From Ga0077530 sp046293075 (GTDB lineage: Bacteria; Pseudomonadota; Alphaproteobacteria; Rhizobiales; Hyphomicrobiaceae): DNA of 64,000 bases. Under the pieces are notes generated by a model. It saw only the letters and a list, made by a program, of their open reading frames with translations, had not been told where the DNA came from and ran no database searches. Positions within the stretch are counted from its first letter, which is position 1. Every line of letters begins with the position of its first letter. Made by a program: the position numbers and the translations under genes. The stretch lies in the NCBI GenBank assembly GCA_046293075.1, contig JBKBPL010000006.1, positions 1 through 64,000 on the forward strand, in the 5' to 3' direction. Positions 24,919 through 34,179 of this stretch are shown here, piece after piece.

Positions 24919-25739
24919 GCCTCGGCCCCCGTGCCGAGATAGGCCTTGATCACCTCGGGGTCACGCTGGACCTCGGCCGGTGTGCCCTCTGCAATCTTGC
25001 GGCCGAAATCGATCGCCACGACCTTGTCCGACACCGCCATGACGAGGCTCATGTGATGCTCGACGAGCAGCACGGTCACCTTCTGGAGGTCGCGCACGCG
25101 TCGTATCTGGGCCTCGAGCACGCCGATCTCCTCGTGGTTGAGGCCGGCAGCCGGCTCGTCGAGAAGAAGGAGCTTGGGGCTCGCCGCCAGCGCGCGGGCC
25201 AGCTCGACGCGTTTGCGGATCGGGAACGGCAGCGGCCCGGCCGGCATGGCGGCATAGGGCTTCAGATCCATGAACTCGATGAGCTCCCACGCCCGCTCGG
25301 TGATACGCCGCTCCTCCTCCGCAACGCCAGGCAGGCGAAGTGCCGTGGCCACAAAACCGCTCGAGCTCTGACTGTGGCAGCCGACCTTGACGTTGTTGAG
25401 CACGCTCAGGCGATCGAATAACGCAACATTTTGGAAGGTCCGGCCAAGGCCGATGCTCGGGATCCCGTGGCGCGGTGAATTGAGGATGGAGCGGCCCTCG
25501 AACAGGATGTCGCCGTCGTTCGGGATGTAAAGCCGGGAGAGGCAATTGAAGAGCGTCGTCTTACCAGCGCCATTCGGCCCTATGAGGCCAGCGATCTCGC
25601 CATCGCGAATGTCGAAGCTGATGCCGTCAAGCGCGACAATGCCGCCGAATCGGACGGAGACGTTCTTGACGCTCAGCAACGGCGGCGCAGGCGATACGGC
25701 CTCGCGCCGCGCCGAGGCGGGCTCGACAACGGCTACCAC
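24915..25739 (-). CDS. ABC transporter ATP-binding protein (LivG-like)
   Basis: A 274-residue ATPase, first gene of the minus-strand HAAT operon. It carries Walker A GPNGAGKTT, Q-loop TFQNVALFD, Walker B LLLLDEPAAGLNHEE and the H-loop VEHHMSL. The signature region reads LPFPIRKRVELARALA, a LivG-type divergence from LSGGQ. Start GTG 25739 has GGAGGG just upstream, with an in-frame extension of about 20 residues before the ABC core. The promoter must lie in the 370-base gap shared with zapE. Confidence 0.92.
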   Translation of the reverse strand: MVAVVEPASARREAVSPAPPLLSVKNVSVRFGGIVALDGISFDIRDGEIAGLIGPNGAGKTTLFNCLSRLYIPNDGDILFEGRSILNSPRHGIPSIGLGRTFQNVALFDRLSVLNNVKVGCHSQSSSGFVATALRLPGVAEEERRITERAWELIEFMDLKPYAAMPAGPLPFPIRKRVELARALAASPKLLLLDEPAAGLNHEEIGVLEAQIRRVRDLQKVTVLLVEHHMSLVMAVSDKVVAIDFGRKIAEGTPAEVQRDPEVIKAYLGTGAEA

Positions 25740-26112
25740 TCATTCCCTCCCTCAATTGGCGACACCTGCGTGCCGGCAGCGTCCGGTCGTCATTGTACGC
25801 CCGCTTCCCGTACGCGCGTCCGCGACCTTTTTTACAAAGCTTGCCGCGTTTCTTCGAGAACGTCCAGTGCCTTATTGTGTCCGCTGATGAGACTGGCATA
25901 CCTACGCAGGCGCCATCGGTCCGCCGAGCGCGGCGGCCACGCCACCCTTCCTGGACTGCGTGGCTGGCGCTCGGCGCGAGCGCTTGACCGTGCCCCCCCA
26001 GAGCGGCTAGCTGAACACCCGATCGACCCTACCGAAGCGGGCATTCTGCCGCCGAAGGCTGGAATCCGAGATCGTCCGCAAAGCCAACCGATCCCGCCCG
26101 CACGCTGAGATC
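25740..26112. promoter_or_regulatory. Divergent intergenic region livG/zapE with a candidate promoter
   Basis: This 373-base gap separates two divergent genes and so must hold promoters both ways. A weak plus-strand candidate is TTGACC (25984-25989), a 17-base spacer and CTAGCT (26007-26012), which resembles the alphaproteobacterial CTTGAC-N17-CTATAT pattern only partly. Around 25830 there is a short T-run after a GC-rich segment. I see no repeat, tRNA or conserved riboswitch. Confidence 0.3.
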
Positions 26113-27267
26113 ATGAGCGCGAGCCCCCTTGCCCGGTACACTGCGCGCGTCGAAGCCGGTGAAGCGAGCTTCGACAGTGCCCAAGCGGCGGTCGCCGCGC
26201 GCCTCGATGCGCTGGCCGCCGAATTGAAAGGCTGGCGCCCGGCGAACGGCGGCTGGAAGCTTACGAGCCTCTTCGCCGCGAAACGGCCTGGACCACGCGG
26301 GCTCTACATCCATGGCAAGGTCGGCCGCGGCAAGACCATGCTCATGGACCTATTCTTCGACACGGTCCCGTTCGCGTCGAAGCGGCGTATCCACTTCCAC
26401 GAGTTCATGGCCGAGACCCACGACCGCATCGGCGCTGCGCGAAAGGTCGTCCATGGCGATCCCCTGCCGCACGTCGCGAACGCGATCGCGGATGGCACGC
26501 AGCTCCTCTGCTTTGATGAGCTGCACGTCACCGACATCGCCGACGCGATGATCCTCGGCCGCCTGTTCAAGGGCCTGTTCGAGCGTCAGGTGGTGATGGT
26601 TGCGACGTCGAACCAGCCACCGCGCCAGCTCTATCTGAACGGCCTTAACCGGCAGCTCTTCCTGCCCTCGATTGACCTCATCGAGCGGCATATGGACGTC
26701 GTCGAGCTGGGTGCGGCCAAGGACTTCCGGCTCGATAAGCTCGCTGGCCAGCCACTCTACTTCACGCCAGCCAATTCCGACCCGCGCCGCGCGCTGCGTG
26801 CCGCCTTCACACGCCTCACGGGCGTGTGGAAGGGCAAGCCGATCACGCTCGACGTCAAAGGCCGTCCGCTCCACGTCCCTGAAGCCGCTCGCGGCGTCGC
26901 ATACTTCTCCTTTGACGATCTCTGTGCCAAGCCGCTCGGCGCGCTCGACTACCTCCACATTGCCCACGCCTTCCACACGGTCATCATCGAGGGCATTCCC
27001 AAGCTGCCGCCTGAGAAGCGCAACGAGGCGCGCCGGTTCATCAATCTCATCGACACCCTGTACGATGGGCGCATCGGGCTCATCGCCTCGGCCGAGGCGG
27101 AGCCTCACGAGCTCTACCCGGCCGGTGACGCCGCCGTACTCTTCGAGCGCACCGTGAGCCGGCTGATCGAGATGCGCAGTGAAGCATACCTCGAAAGCCG
27201 CAATGAGCGGGGGACCGACCCCGAAAAGGCGACCGCAAGCGCGGCGGCCGCCGCCCAGCGGGCCTAG
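26113..27267 (+). CDS. zapE: Cell division protein ZapE / AFG1-like ATPase
   Basis: A 384-residue AFG1-family ATPase. Walker A GKVGRGKTMLMDLFF is at about residues 69-83, Walker B LLCFDELHVTDIADAM at about 131, and the sensor-like VVMVATSNQPP near 158. In E. coli this family acts at the Z-ring; in mitochondria AFG1 helps with respiratory-chain quality control. The C-terminus ends in an alanine-rich tail. The gene stands alone, with 110 bases to the next. Length is at the upper normal end of the family. Assignment is firm. Confidence 0.93.
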   Translation: MSASPLARYTARVEAGEASFDSAQAAVAARLDALAAELKGWRPANGGWKLTSLFAAKRPGPRGLYIHGKVGRGKTMLMDLFFDTVPFASKRRIHFHEFMAETHDRIGAARKVVHGDPLPHVANAIADGTQLLCFDELHVTDIADAMILGRLFKGLFERQVVMVATSNQPPRQLYLNGLNRQLFLPSIDLIERHMDVVELGAAKDFRLDKLAGQPLYFTPANSDPRRALRAAFTRLTGVWKGKPITLDVKGRPLHVPEAARGVAYFSFDDLCAKPLGALDYLHIAHAFHTVIIEGIPKLPPEKRNEARRFINLIDTLYDGRIGLIASAEAEPHELYPAGDAAVLFERTVSRLIEMRSEAYLESRNERGTDPEKATASAAAAAQRA

Positions 27268-27377
27268 GTAACACGTCGTCGAGACAATGGCTTGACCGGC
27301 TGGCGCCCGTGCGTTCTTCTCCGGGGCGCCTCGGGGCGAGAGCGGGCGGAAGCCGAGTTGGCGAGGAGTGAAGTTGC

Positions 27378-29939
27378 ATGGCCTTCTGGAAATCCCAATC
27401 TTCCAAACCCGCCAAGCAGAACCAGAATACGCCCGCCGTTACGCCTGGGAACTCTGCGCCAAATGCCCCGGGACTTTCGGCGGCACCGACGCCGGCCCCG
27501 CTCGAGGTCACGGAGCTCCGCAGGACTGTCGATCCTGCCGCGCTCGGCTTCAAGACGACCTCGGAGCTCGAGCCGGCCCGCGGCCTCATCGGTCAGGACC
27601 GCGCGCTCAAGGCGATCCAGTTCGGCGCCAACATGGCGAGTCACGATTTCAATATCTTCGTGCTCGGCCCCCCCGCCTCCGGCAAGACGACGGCCGTCCG
27701 CCAGCACCTCGAGCGCAAGCTCAAGGAGCTGCCGACGCCCCCCGACTGGGTCTACGTGAACAATTTCGAGGCGCCGAACCGTCCGCGCGCTCTGAAGCTT
27801 CCGCCCGGGCGGGCGCGCGCGCTCGTCAAGGGCATGATTGGCGCCATCGACGAGCTGCGGAACACGCTCCCCGCCATGTTCGAAGGCGAGGACTATCAGG
27901 CACGGCGGCGCGCGATCGATGAAGAGTTCCGCTCCAGCCAGGAGCAGGCCTTCGAGGCCCTCAACAACAAGGCGAACAGCCAGAATATCACCATCCTGCG
28001 CACGCCCACCGGCTTCGCCATGGCGCCGATGCACGAAGGGAAGATCGTAAAGCCCGAGGTCTTCAACACGCTGCCCGAGGCCATGCGCAAGCAGATCGAG
28101 CAGCGCATCGAGGCCTTGCAGAAGGAACTCGCCGAGATCATTGAGCGGATGCCCAAGTCCGACAAGCTGCGCCGCGCAAAGATCAGTGAACTCAATGAGG
28201 AAATCGCCTCGCTTGCCGTGCATGAGGCGCTTGACGACCTCGCCGCGACCTTCGCCGACCAGCCCGAGGTGCTGAGCTATCTCGACGCCGTCGGGCGCGA
28301 TCTCATTCGCAATGTCGCTCTCTTCCTCATATCCGCAGGCGAGGAAAACGAGATCGTCAAGCAGCCTGTCGATACCGCGCGCGACGCTCGCTTCCGTCGT
28401 TACATGGTCAACCCGATGGTCTCCCACGATGGCGACGAACCGCCGGTGGCCCCGCTTGTGGAGGAGCTGAACCCGACCTACGGCAATCTCATCGGCCGTG
28501 TCGAGCATATCGCCCAGATGGGCGCACTCGTTACGGACTTCCTGCTCATCAAGCCGGGCGCGCTGCACAAGGCAAACGGCGGCTACCTGATGATCGACGC
28601 CCGCAAGCTGCTGATGTCACCCTTCGCCTGGGAGGCCCTGAAGCGCTCGATCAAGGCGAGCGAGATCCGCATCGAGCAGCCCTGGGAAATGGCGGGCCTG
28701 ATGTCGACTCAGACGCTCGACCCCGAGCCGATTCCCTTGGAGACCAAGGTGGTGCTGCTCGGCGACCGCGAACTCTACTATCTCCTCGCGGCCTATGATC
28801 CCGACTTCGCCAGATTCTTCAAGGTCCAGGCGGACTTCGACGACTCGATCGAGCGTTCGGCCGAGAATGACCACGCGTATGCGCGCCTGATCGCCTCCAT
28901 CGTCGCGGAGCACAAGCTGAAACCGCTCGATGCGGCGGCCGTCGCCCGCGTCATCGAGGAAGGCGCGCGCCTCGCTTCCGACCGCGAGAAGCTCACCATC
29001 GAGATCGGCCGCATTGCCGATCTCGTGCGCGAGGCCGACTATTGGTCGTCCCAGGCCGGCCGCTCCGTCACGACGCGCGCGGATGTGACCCAGGCCATCG
29101 ACGAGCACGTCCAGCGCTCGGACCGCCTGCGCGATCGCGCACAGGAAATAATCGAGCGCCAGATCGTGCTTGTCGACACGACGGGCGCGAAGGTGGGGCA
29201 GATCAACGGCCTTGCCGTCCTCCAGCTGGGTGACTTCGCCTTTGGGCGCCCGAACCGCATCACGGCGCGCGTGCGCATGGGCCCGGGGCGCGTCACCGAT
29301 ATCGAGCGCGAGTCCAAGCTCGGCGGCGCGCTCCACACCAAGGGCGTGATGATCCTCTGGGGCTATCTTGCCGGACGCTATGCGCTCGATGTCCCGCTGT
29401 CGCTCGCGGCGACGCTCGTCTTCGAGCAGTCCTACGGCGGCGTCGACGGGGACAGTGCCTCCTCGACCGAGCTCTACGCGCTCCTCTCGGCCCTCGCGGA
29501 AGTGCCGATCAAGCAATCCTACGCGGTGACCGGCTCGGTCAACCAGTGGGGCGAGGTGCAGGCCATTGGTGGTGTCAACGAGAAGATCGAAGGCTTCTTC
29601 GATGTCTGTAAGGCGCGCGGGCTCAGTGGCGACCAGGGGGTGCTCATCCCGCGCGCCAATGTCCAGCACCTCATGCTGCGCGAGGACGTGGTCGAGGCCG
29701 TCAAGGCCGGGAAGTTCGCCATTCACGCCGTCGACACGATCGACCAGGGCATCGAGATTTTGACCGGGATCAAGGCGGGCACGCGCAGCAGTGACGGAGA
29801 ATTCGAGCCAGGAAGCCTCAACCGGCGCGTCGAAGACAAACTGCGCGCCTTCGCCGAGCGGGCGCGCGTCTTCGGACGGCGCGGCGAGAACGGCAGCGGC
29901 GACGGCGCCGCAGGCAATAACAATGGGAAGACGTCCTGA
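27378..29939 (+). CDS. LonB-like ATP-dependent protease
   Basis: An 853-residue AAA+ Lon-type protease of the family with an N-terminal AAA module. Walker A is GPPASGKTT near residue 98, followed by a helical insertion (about 150-320). A second AAA-like part contains GGYLMIDARKLL. The C-terminal Lon proteolytic domain holds S693 (DGDSASS) and K736 (NEKIEG), 43 residues apart, as in bona fide Lon. The protease site is therefore intact. These AAIP-like bacterial proteins (E. coli YcbZ/LonH relatives) are involved in protein quality control. The gene overlaps the next one by the stop/start TGATG. Confidence 0.92.
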   Translation: MAFWKSQSSKPAKQNQNTPAVTPGNSAPNAPGLSAAPTPAPLEVTELRRTVDPAALGFKTTSELEPARGLIGQDRALKAIQFGANMASHDFNIFVLGPPASGKTTAVRQHLERKLKELPTPPDWVYVNNFEAPNRPRALKLPPGRARALVKGMIGAIDELRNTLPAMFEGEDYQARRRAIDEEFRSSQEQAFEALNNKANSQNITILRTPTGFAMAPMHEGKIVKPEVFNTLPEAMRKQIEQRIEALQKELAEIIERMPKSDKLRRAKISELNEEIASLAVHEALDDLAATFADQPEVLSYLDAVGRDLIRNVALFLISAGEENEIVKQPVDTARDARFRRYMVNPMVSHDGDEPPVAPLVEELNPTYGNLIGRVEHIAQMGALVTDFLLIKPGALHKANGGYLMIDARKLLMSPFAWEALKRSIKASEIRIEQPWEMAGLMSTQTLDPEPIPLETKVVLLGDRELYYLLAAYDPDFARFFKVQADFDDSIERSAENDHAYARLIASIVAEHKLKPLDAAAVARVIEEGARLASDREKLTIEIGRIADLVREADYWSSQAGRSVTTRADVTQAIDEHVQRSDRLRDRAQEIIERQIVLVDTTGAKVGQINGLAVLQLGDFAFGRPNRITARVRMGPGRVTDIERESKLGGALHTKGVMILWGYLAGRYALDVPLSLAATLVFEQSYGGVDGDSASSTELYALLSALAEVPIKQSYAVTGSVNQWGEVQAIGGVNEKIEGFFDVCKARGLSGDQGVLIPRANVQHLMLREDVVEAVKAGKFAIHAVDTIDQGIEILTGIKAGTRSSDGEFEPGSLNRRVEDKLRAFAERARVFGRRGENGSGDGAAGNNNGKTS

Positions 29940-30799
29940 TGATTATGCACGTCGCGGAAGCGGGCGAGCAGCGTGGACGGGTGGTGCTGCACATTACATC
30001 CGGTCAGCCGAATGAGGTGGCTATCGAGGCGGCCGTCCGGATCGCCCAGGCCTTCCATTCCGAGATCGAGAGCCTCTTCGTCGAGGATCTCCAGCTCTAT
30101 GACATGGCGAGCTATCCCTTCGCCCGCGAGATCTCATTCACTGGCGCGCGACGGGAACTCTCGCGCGATGCCCTCGAGCGAGACCTGCGGCTTGCGGCGC
30201 GCGCGCTGCGCCGCCGTGTGGAGGCGCTGGCGCTCGCCGCCAATGTCCCGTTGAGGGCACGCGTCGTGCGTGACGACCCCATACAGGCGCTGGCCAAGGC
30301 CTGCGCCGAGGATGGTCCGTGGAATGTCGTCGCGCTTGCGGACGTGCTGGCACCAGGACAAGGCGCGCGGCTCTCCGAGCTGTTCAGCAGCGTCGCCGGC
30401 TACACGGGTCTCATGCTCGTCGGCCCGAAGGCGCGCCGCACGCGCGGCCCCGTCATCGCCGTCGTCGAAAGCCCCGATCATCTCCAGCCCATGCTGCGAG
30501 CCGCCGAGCGCATGGCCGGCGTCACGGGAGGCGAGGTGTTGGTGATGCTGCTCTCGGACAGCCCGAGCAGGGGACGGTGGCTCGACGAGCAGGTGCGCCT
30601 TGCCCTTGGCGACCACGCCAGGGTCCGCCTGCTCCACTCTCAGGTCGATCACGGTGCGCCGGCCGCGCTTGCCGAAGTGATCCGCCGCCTCGATGCCGGT
30701 TTCCTCATCGGGCATTTCGGCGGCATTCTCGTCCCGGCCCACGGCGATCTTCGCGATCTCGTAGCCGCGCTCGAATGTCCGCTGTTCCTCATGCGGTGA
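29939..30799 (+). CDS. Universal-stress-protein-like (tandem Usp fold) protein
   Basis: A 286-residue protein with the pattern of two weak Usp-like halves. The first starts VVLHITSGQPNEVAIEAAVRIAQAF and ends GYTGLMLVGPKA; the second starts GPVIAVVESPDHLQPMLRAAERMA and ends GFLIGHFGGILVPAH. The usual ATP-binding GSxGxG motif is not apparent. It begins at ATG 29939 inside the stop of the LonB-like gene (ATG 29945 is the alternative), so the two are co-translated and probably act together in stress-linked proteolysis. Function is inferred from fold pattern only. Confidence 0.6.
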   Translation: MIMHVAEAGEQRGRVVLHITSGQPNEVAIEAAVRIAQAFHSEIESLFVEDLQLYDMASYPFAREISFTGARRELSRDALERDLRLAARALRRRVEALALAANVPLRARVVRDDPIQALAKACAEDGPWNVVALADVLAPGQGARLSELFSSVAGYTGLMLVGPKARRTRGPVIAVVESPDHLQPMLRAAERMAGVTGGEVLVMLLSDSPSRGRWLDEQVRLALGDHARVRLLHSQVDHGAPAALAEVIRRLDAGFLIGHFGGILVPAHGDLRDLVAALECPLFLMR

Positions 30800-30962
30800 G
30801 GCTTTCGGGGCCAACACATTCGGGTCCTTCCCCCGCCCCTGCAAGCAGAGAGAAGGCGAGCGGCGATGCCCCGCGCCCTCACCACTGGGATGGGAGCCGC
30901 GGGCTTACCTCAAGCAAGCGAGAGCGATAGCACCTCGTCCCGGCAGCCCGCGGCAAGCTCAG

Positions 30963-33014
30963 TCAAGCCGCGGCATCCTTATGGGCGGCCAGCACCTGGT
31001 CGGCCAGGCGTCCAGTCAGCTCGGCGAGATGATCGAACTGCGCCGAGAAACTGCCGACACCGGCCGTTGCAGAGCGGAGCTCGACGATCAGATCCTGGAT
31101 CTCGGTTTCCGGCACCCGCGCCTGCACAACATCCCAACCCGGCCAGTCGGGCCGCGCATCAAAGCCCAGAATCTGCCCGCGCCGCTGCGAGATCATCGCG
31201 TTGATGCGCGATGTCGCCTCCGACGGCACGACGATCTCGACCGCCATGATCGGCTCGAGCAGGACCGGGTTGCACTTCGGCATGCCTTCCGACATCGCAA
31301 GGCGCCCAGCTTGGCGGAAGGCCATGTCGGAGCTGTCCACGCTGTGATAGGAGCCGTCAGTGAGCGTCACTGCGACATCCACCACGGGGAAGCCGAGCGG
31401 CCCGTGCTGAAGGTAGTCGCGGATGCCGATCTCGACCGAGGGAATGAACTGCTTCGGCACCACGCCGCCGGTGATCGTGTCGTCAAACTTGAAGCCTTCG
31501 CCGCGCGCGAGCGGCCTGATCTCAATGACCACATCACCGAACTGGCCGTGCCCGCCGGACTGCTTCTTGTGCCGGCCGCGGACCGAAATGCTGCTGCGGA
31601 TGGTCTCCTTGTACGGAATCTGGCGCCTGCGCGTGCCCGCCTCGATGCCGTACTTGCGCTTCAGCCGCTCCATGGCGACCCGCAAATGCATCTCGCCCTG
31701 GCCCCAAAGAACCATCTGGTGCGTTTCGGCGGAGTGATCAAGCCGGAGCGAGGGATCTTCCTCCATCAGCTTGGCGAGTGCGGCGCTGAGCTTGACCTCA
31801 TCCTTGCGGTCCTTGAGCTCGATCGCGACGCCATACACGGGCGCGGCCAGCTCGGGGAGCTCGATTTGCGCGATGCCATTCTTCTCCGATGACAGCGTAT
31901 CACCTGTGCGCGCAGCCTCGAGCCGCCCGAGCGCCACCGTATCGCCGCGCTTGGCACTCGTGAGCTTGCGCGCCTCTTGGCCCAGCATCGAGAAGATGCC
32001 GGCGATGCGATCATCCCCACGTGGGCCATAGAGCGTACCGCCGTCGGCAAGATCGCCCGCGAGGACACGCGCAATCGACAGCTTGCCACCGTGCGCGGTG
32101 TAGACCGTCTTGAGGATCTGAACGGCCGATTTGGCGCTGCCGACGCCCGCGCGCTCGGCCGTATCCGAGACGAACGGCGCTTCATGACGGAGCGCCTTCA
32201 AGAGCCGAACGATGCCATTGCCGTTCTCGGCCGAGCCAAGCAGTACCGGACAAATGAGGCCCTCGCGCATCTCCCTGGCAAGATCCTCGAACACCCTGTC
32301 GCGCGGCGGGGGCAAATCGCTCAGAAGCTGCTCCATGAGCTCGTCATCGTAGTCGGCGAGCTGCTCGAGCATGTGGAAACGCGCCTCCTGCTTGCGCGCC
32401 TCGAGGGCTTGCGGCATCGGGATGACCTCGGAGGGCGCGTGCTCGCGGTAGACGAAGGCCCGCTCGAGCGCGAGATCGACGAAACCCGTCGCGATGCCGT
32501 TCTCCCAGACAGGGATCTGACGCAGCACGAGCGGCCTGGCGCTCGCTGGCTGCAGCATCGGCAGGATCTCGCGCACCGGTGTATCGAAACTGTCGATCTT
32601 GTTGAGAAACAGGAAATGGGGAACCCCGCGATCCTCGAGCTGCTTGAGAATGAGCTGGAGCGCCGGCACGCGCTTTGGATCAGGCTCGCACACGACCACT
32701 GCCGCATCGCAACCGGCGAGCACCGCGTTCGTCTCAGCCTGGAACTCGATCGAGCCGGGGCAATCGATAAAAGTGAAGCGGTCTCCGAGGAAATCGACGT
32801 CCGCAAGATTGACCTCGACGCTCATGCCGTGATCGCGGGCCTCGGGTATGTTATCGCCAACCGTGTTCTTGTCGGCGATCTTGCCCTGGCGGGTCACCGC
32901 GCCGGTGCGGGCCAGTATGGCCTCGAGAAGCGTCGTCTTGCCGGAGAGATAGGGACCAAGGATCGCGACGGCGCGGGCGCTGCGCGTTGCACTGCCGTTG
33001 GGTTCAAGGCCCAT
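30963..33014 (-). CDS. Elongation factor G-like GTPase (EF-G2 class)
   Basis: A 683-residue translational GTPase paralogue. The P-loop reads GPYLSGKT (20-27) instead of GH-x-D-GKT, G3 reads DCPGS (84-88), where canonical EF-G has D-x-PGH, and G4 is NKID (138-141). Domains II-V follow, including GGHGQFGDVVIEIRPL and GFKFDDTITGGVVP. The catalytic histidine after PG is replaced by serine S88. Start ATG 33014 has a perfect AAGGAGG; the frame to 33131 is upstream noise. It is not the main fusA, which normally sits beside rpsL/rpsG. Its cellular role is not established. Confidence 0.9.
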   Translation of the reverse strand: MGLEPNGSATRSARAVAILGPYLSGKTTLLEAILARTGAVTRQGKIADKNTVGDNIPEARDHGMSVEVNLADVDFLGDRFTFIDCPGSIEFQAETNAVLAGCDAAVVVCEPDPKRVPALQLILKQLEDRGVPHFLFLNKIDSFDTPVREILPMLQPASARPLVLRQIPVWENGIATGFVDLALERAFVYREHAPSEVIPMPQALEARKQEARFHMLEQLADYDDELMEQLLSDLPPPRDRVFEDLAREMREGLICPVLLGSAENGNGIVRLLKALRHEAPFVSDTAERAGVGSAKSAVQILKTVYTAHGGKLSIARVLAGDLADGGTLYGPRGDDRIAGIFSMLGQEARKLTSAKRGDTVALGRLEAARTGDTLSSEKNGIAQIELPELAAPVYGVAIELKDRKDEVKLSAALAKLMEEDPSLRLDHSAETHQMVLWGQGEMHLRVAMERLKRKYGIEAGTRRRQIPYKETIRSSISVRGRHKKQSGGHGQFGDVVIEIRPLARGEGFKFDDTITGGVVPKQFIPSVEIGIRDYLQHGPLGFPVVDVAVTLTDGSYHSVDSSDMAFRQAGRLAMSEGMPKCNPVLLEPIMAVEIVVPSEATSRINAMISQRRGQILGFDARPDWPGWDVVQARVPETEIQDLIVELRSATAGVGSFSAQFDHLAELTGRLADQVLAAHKDAAA

Positions 33015-33254
33015 GGTTTCCTCCTTGTCGCTCAGGCGCAAGGACGACTGCCGCGCCCCGCGCCTGAGTTGAGGCCACGCGGCATTGTCATGTTGGACCG
33101 GCGTGTCGCCCGGCGCAAGGGCTGTTCGCAAACGGCGCGTCTTCCCAATGGCGCACAGTTGAACGCGAGGCTTTCACCGGCAGACGCGGCGCAGTAGAAC
33201 CCTGTAGAGCACGCCGGTCGGCTTAAGTCCGGTCAAACACCCCCGGGAGGAACC

Positions 33255-34142
33255 ATGCCAGGTACCATCGCATTCGTCGGCCTCGGCGCCATGGGCGCGG
33301 AGATGGCGGAGACCCTCATTTCCAAGCAATGGCGTGTCGTCGGCTTCGATATCCGCCGCGAGGCGATCGACCGGCTGGTGAAGAACGGCGGCTACGCTGC
33401 CGCCAGTGCGGCGGAGGCCGCACGCGGCGCCGAAGCCCTGGTGCTGATGGTCGTCAATGCCGACCAGGCCGAGAACATCCTCTTCAAAGATGGTGCGCTT
33501 GAGGCCCTGCCCGCAGGGAGCACGGTCGTTTTGATGGCGACGTGTGCACCGGATCGCGTCGCAGCCATGGCTGCGCGCGTGGAAGCCAGCGGGCGCAGGT
33601 TCGTCGATGCGCCGGTCTCGGGCGGCGTCACCGGCGCCAAGGGCGGCACGCTTACGATCATGGCTGCCGCACCGCAGGCGACGTTCGATGCCGCGCGCCC
33701 GCTGCTTGAGGCCATGGGCTCGAATCTTTTCTATCTGGGTCAGAAGCCCGGCCAAGGCGCGGCGATGAAGATCGTCAATCAGCTCCTGGCCGGTGCCAAC
33801 CTAGCGGTCGCTGCCGAGGCCATGGCCTTCGCCGAGCGCGCCGGCGTCGATACCAAGGTGGCACTGGAACTCCTGTCGGGCTCGGCTGCCGGGAGCTGGA
33901 TGCTCAAGGCGCGCGGGCCGCGCATGATCGACTACGACAATGTGGTCACGAGTGCCGTCGAGATCTTCGTGAAGGACCTTGGCCTCGTGCTCGATGCTGG
34001 ACGCGCGCTGCGCATAGGCCTGCCGATCGCTGCCGCCGCCCACCAGCAGTATCTTGCTGCTGCCGGCATGGGCCTCGGCGATCAGGACGACAGCCAGGTT
34101 GTCCAGGTCTACCGCACGCTCAGCGGCAAGGCCAAGAGCTGA
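33255..34142 (+). CDS. 3-hydroxyisobutyrate/L-threonate dehydrogenase-like NAD(P) oxidoreductase
   Basis: A 295-residue beta-hydroxyacid dehydrogenase. It has N-terminal GLGAMGAEMAETL (Rossmann), DAPVSGGVTGAKGGTLTIM (substrate-binding signature), catalytic lysine in GQGAAMKIVNQLL and FVKDLGLVLDAGRAL. Start ATG 33255 has GGGAGGA just upstream. The C-terminal DDSQVVQVYR resembles the L-threonate dehydrogenase (LtnD) branch, although garR- and 3-HIB-type enzymes cannot be excluded. It lies 37 bases before a lyase-type gene. Confidence 0.85.
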   Translation: MPGTIAFVGLGAMGAEMAETLISKQWRVVGFDIRREAIDRLVKNGGYAAASAAEAARGAEALVLMVVNADQAENILFKDGALEALPAGSTVVLMATCAPDRVAAMAARVEASGRRFVDAPVSGGVTGAKGGTLTIMAAAPQATFDAARPLLEAMGSNLFYLGQKPGQGAAMKIVNQLLAGANLAVAAEAMAFAERAGVDTKVALELLSGSAAGSWMLKARGPRMIDYDNVVTSAVEIFVKDLGLVLDAGRALRIGLPIAAAAHQQYLAAAGMGLGDQDDSQVVQVYRTLSGKAKS

Positions 34143-34179
34143 GCCCGCACGCCGACTTTTAACAGGACGCCGAAAATCC

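Noticed and set aside
23833..24942. Plus-strand open frame opposite livH/livF
   Set aside because: Antisense shadow of clear transporter genes and without a recognisable domain.
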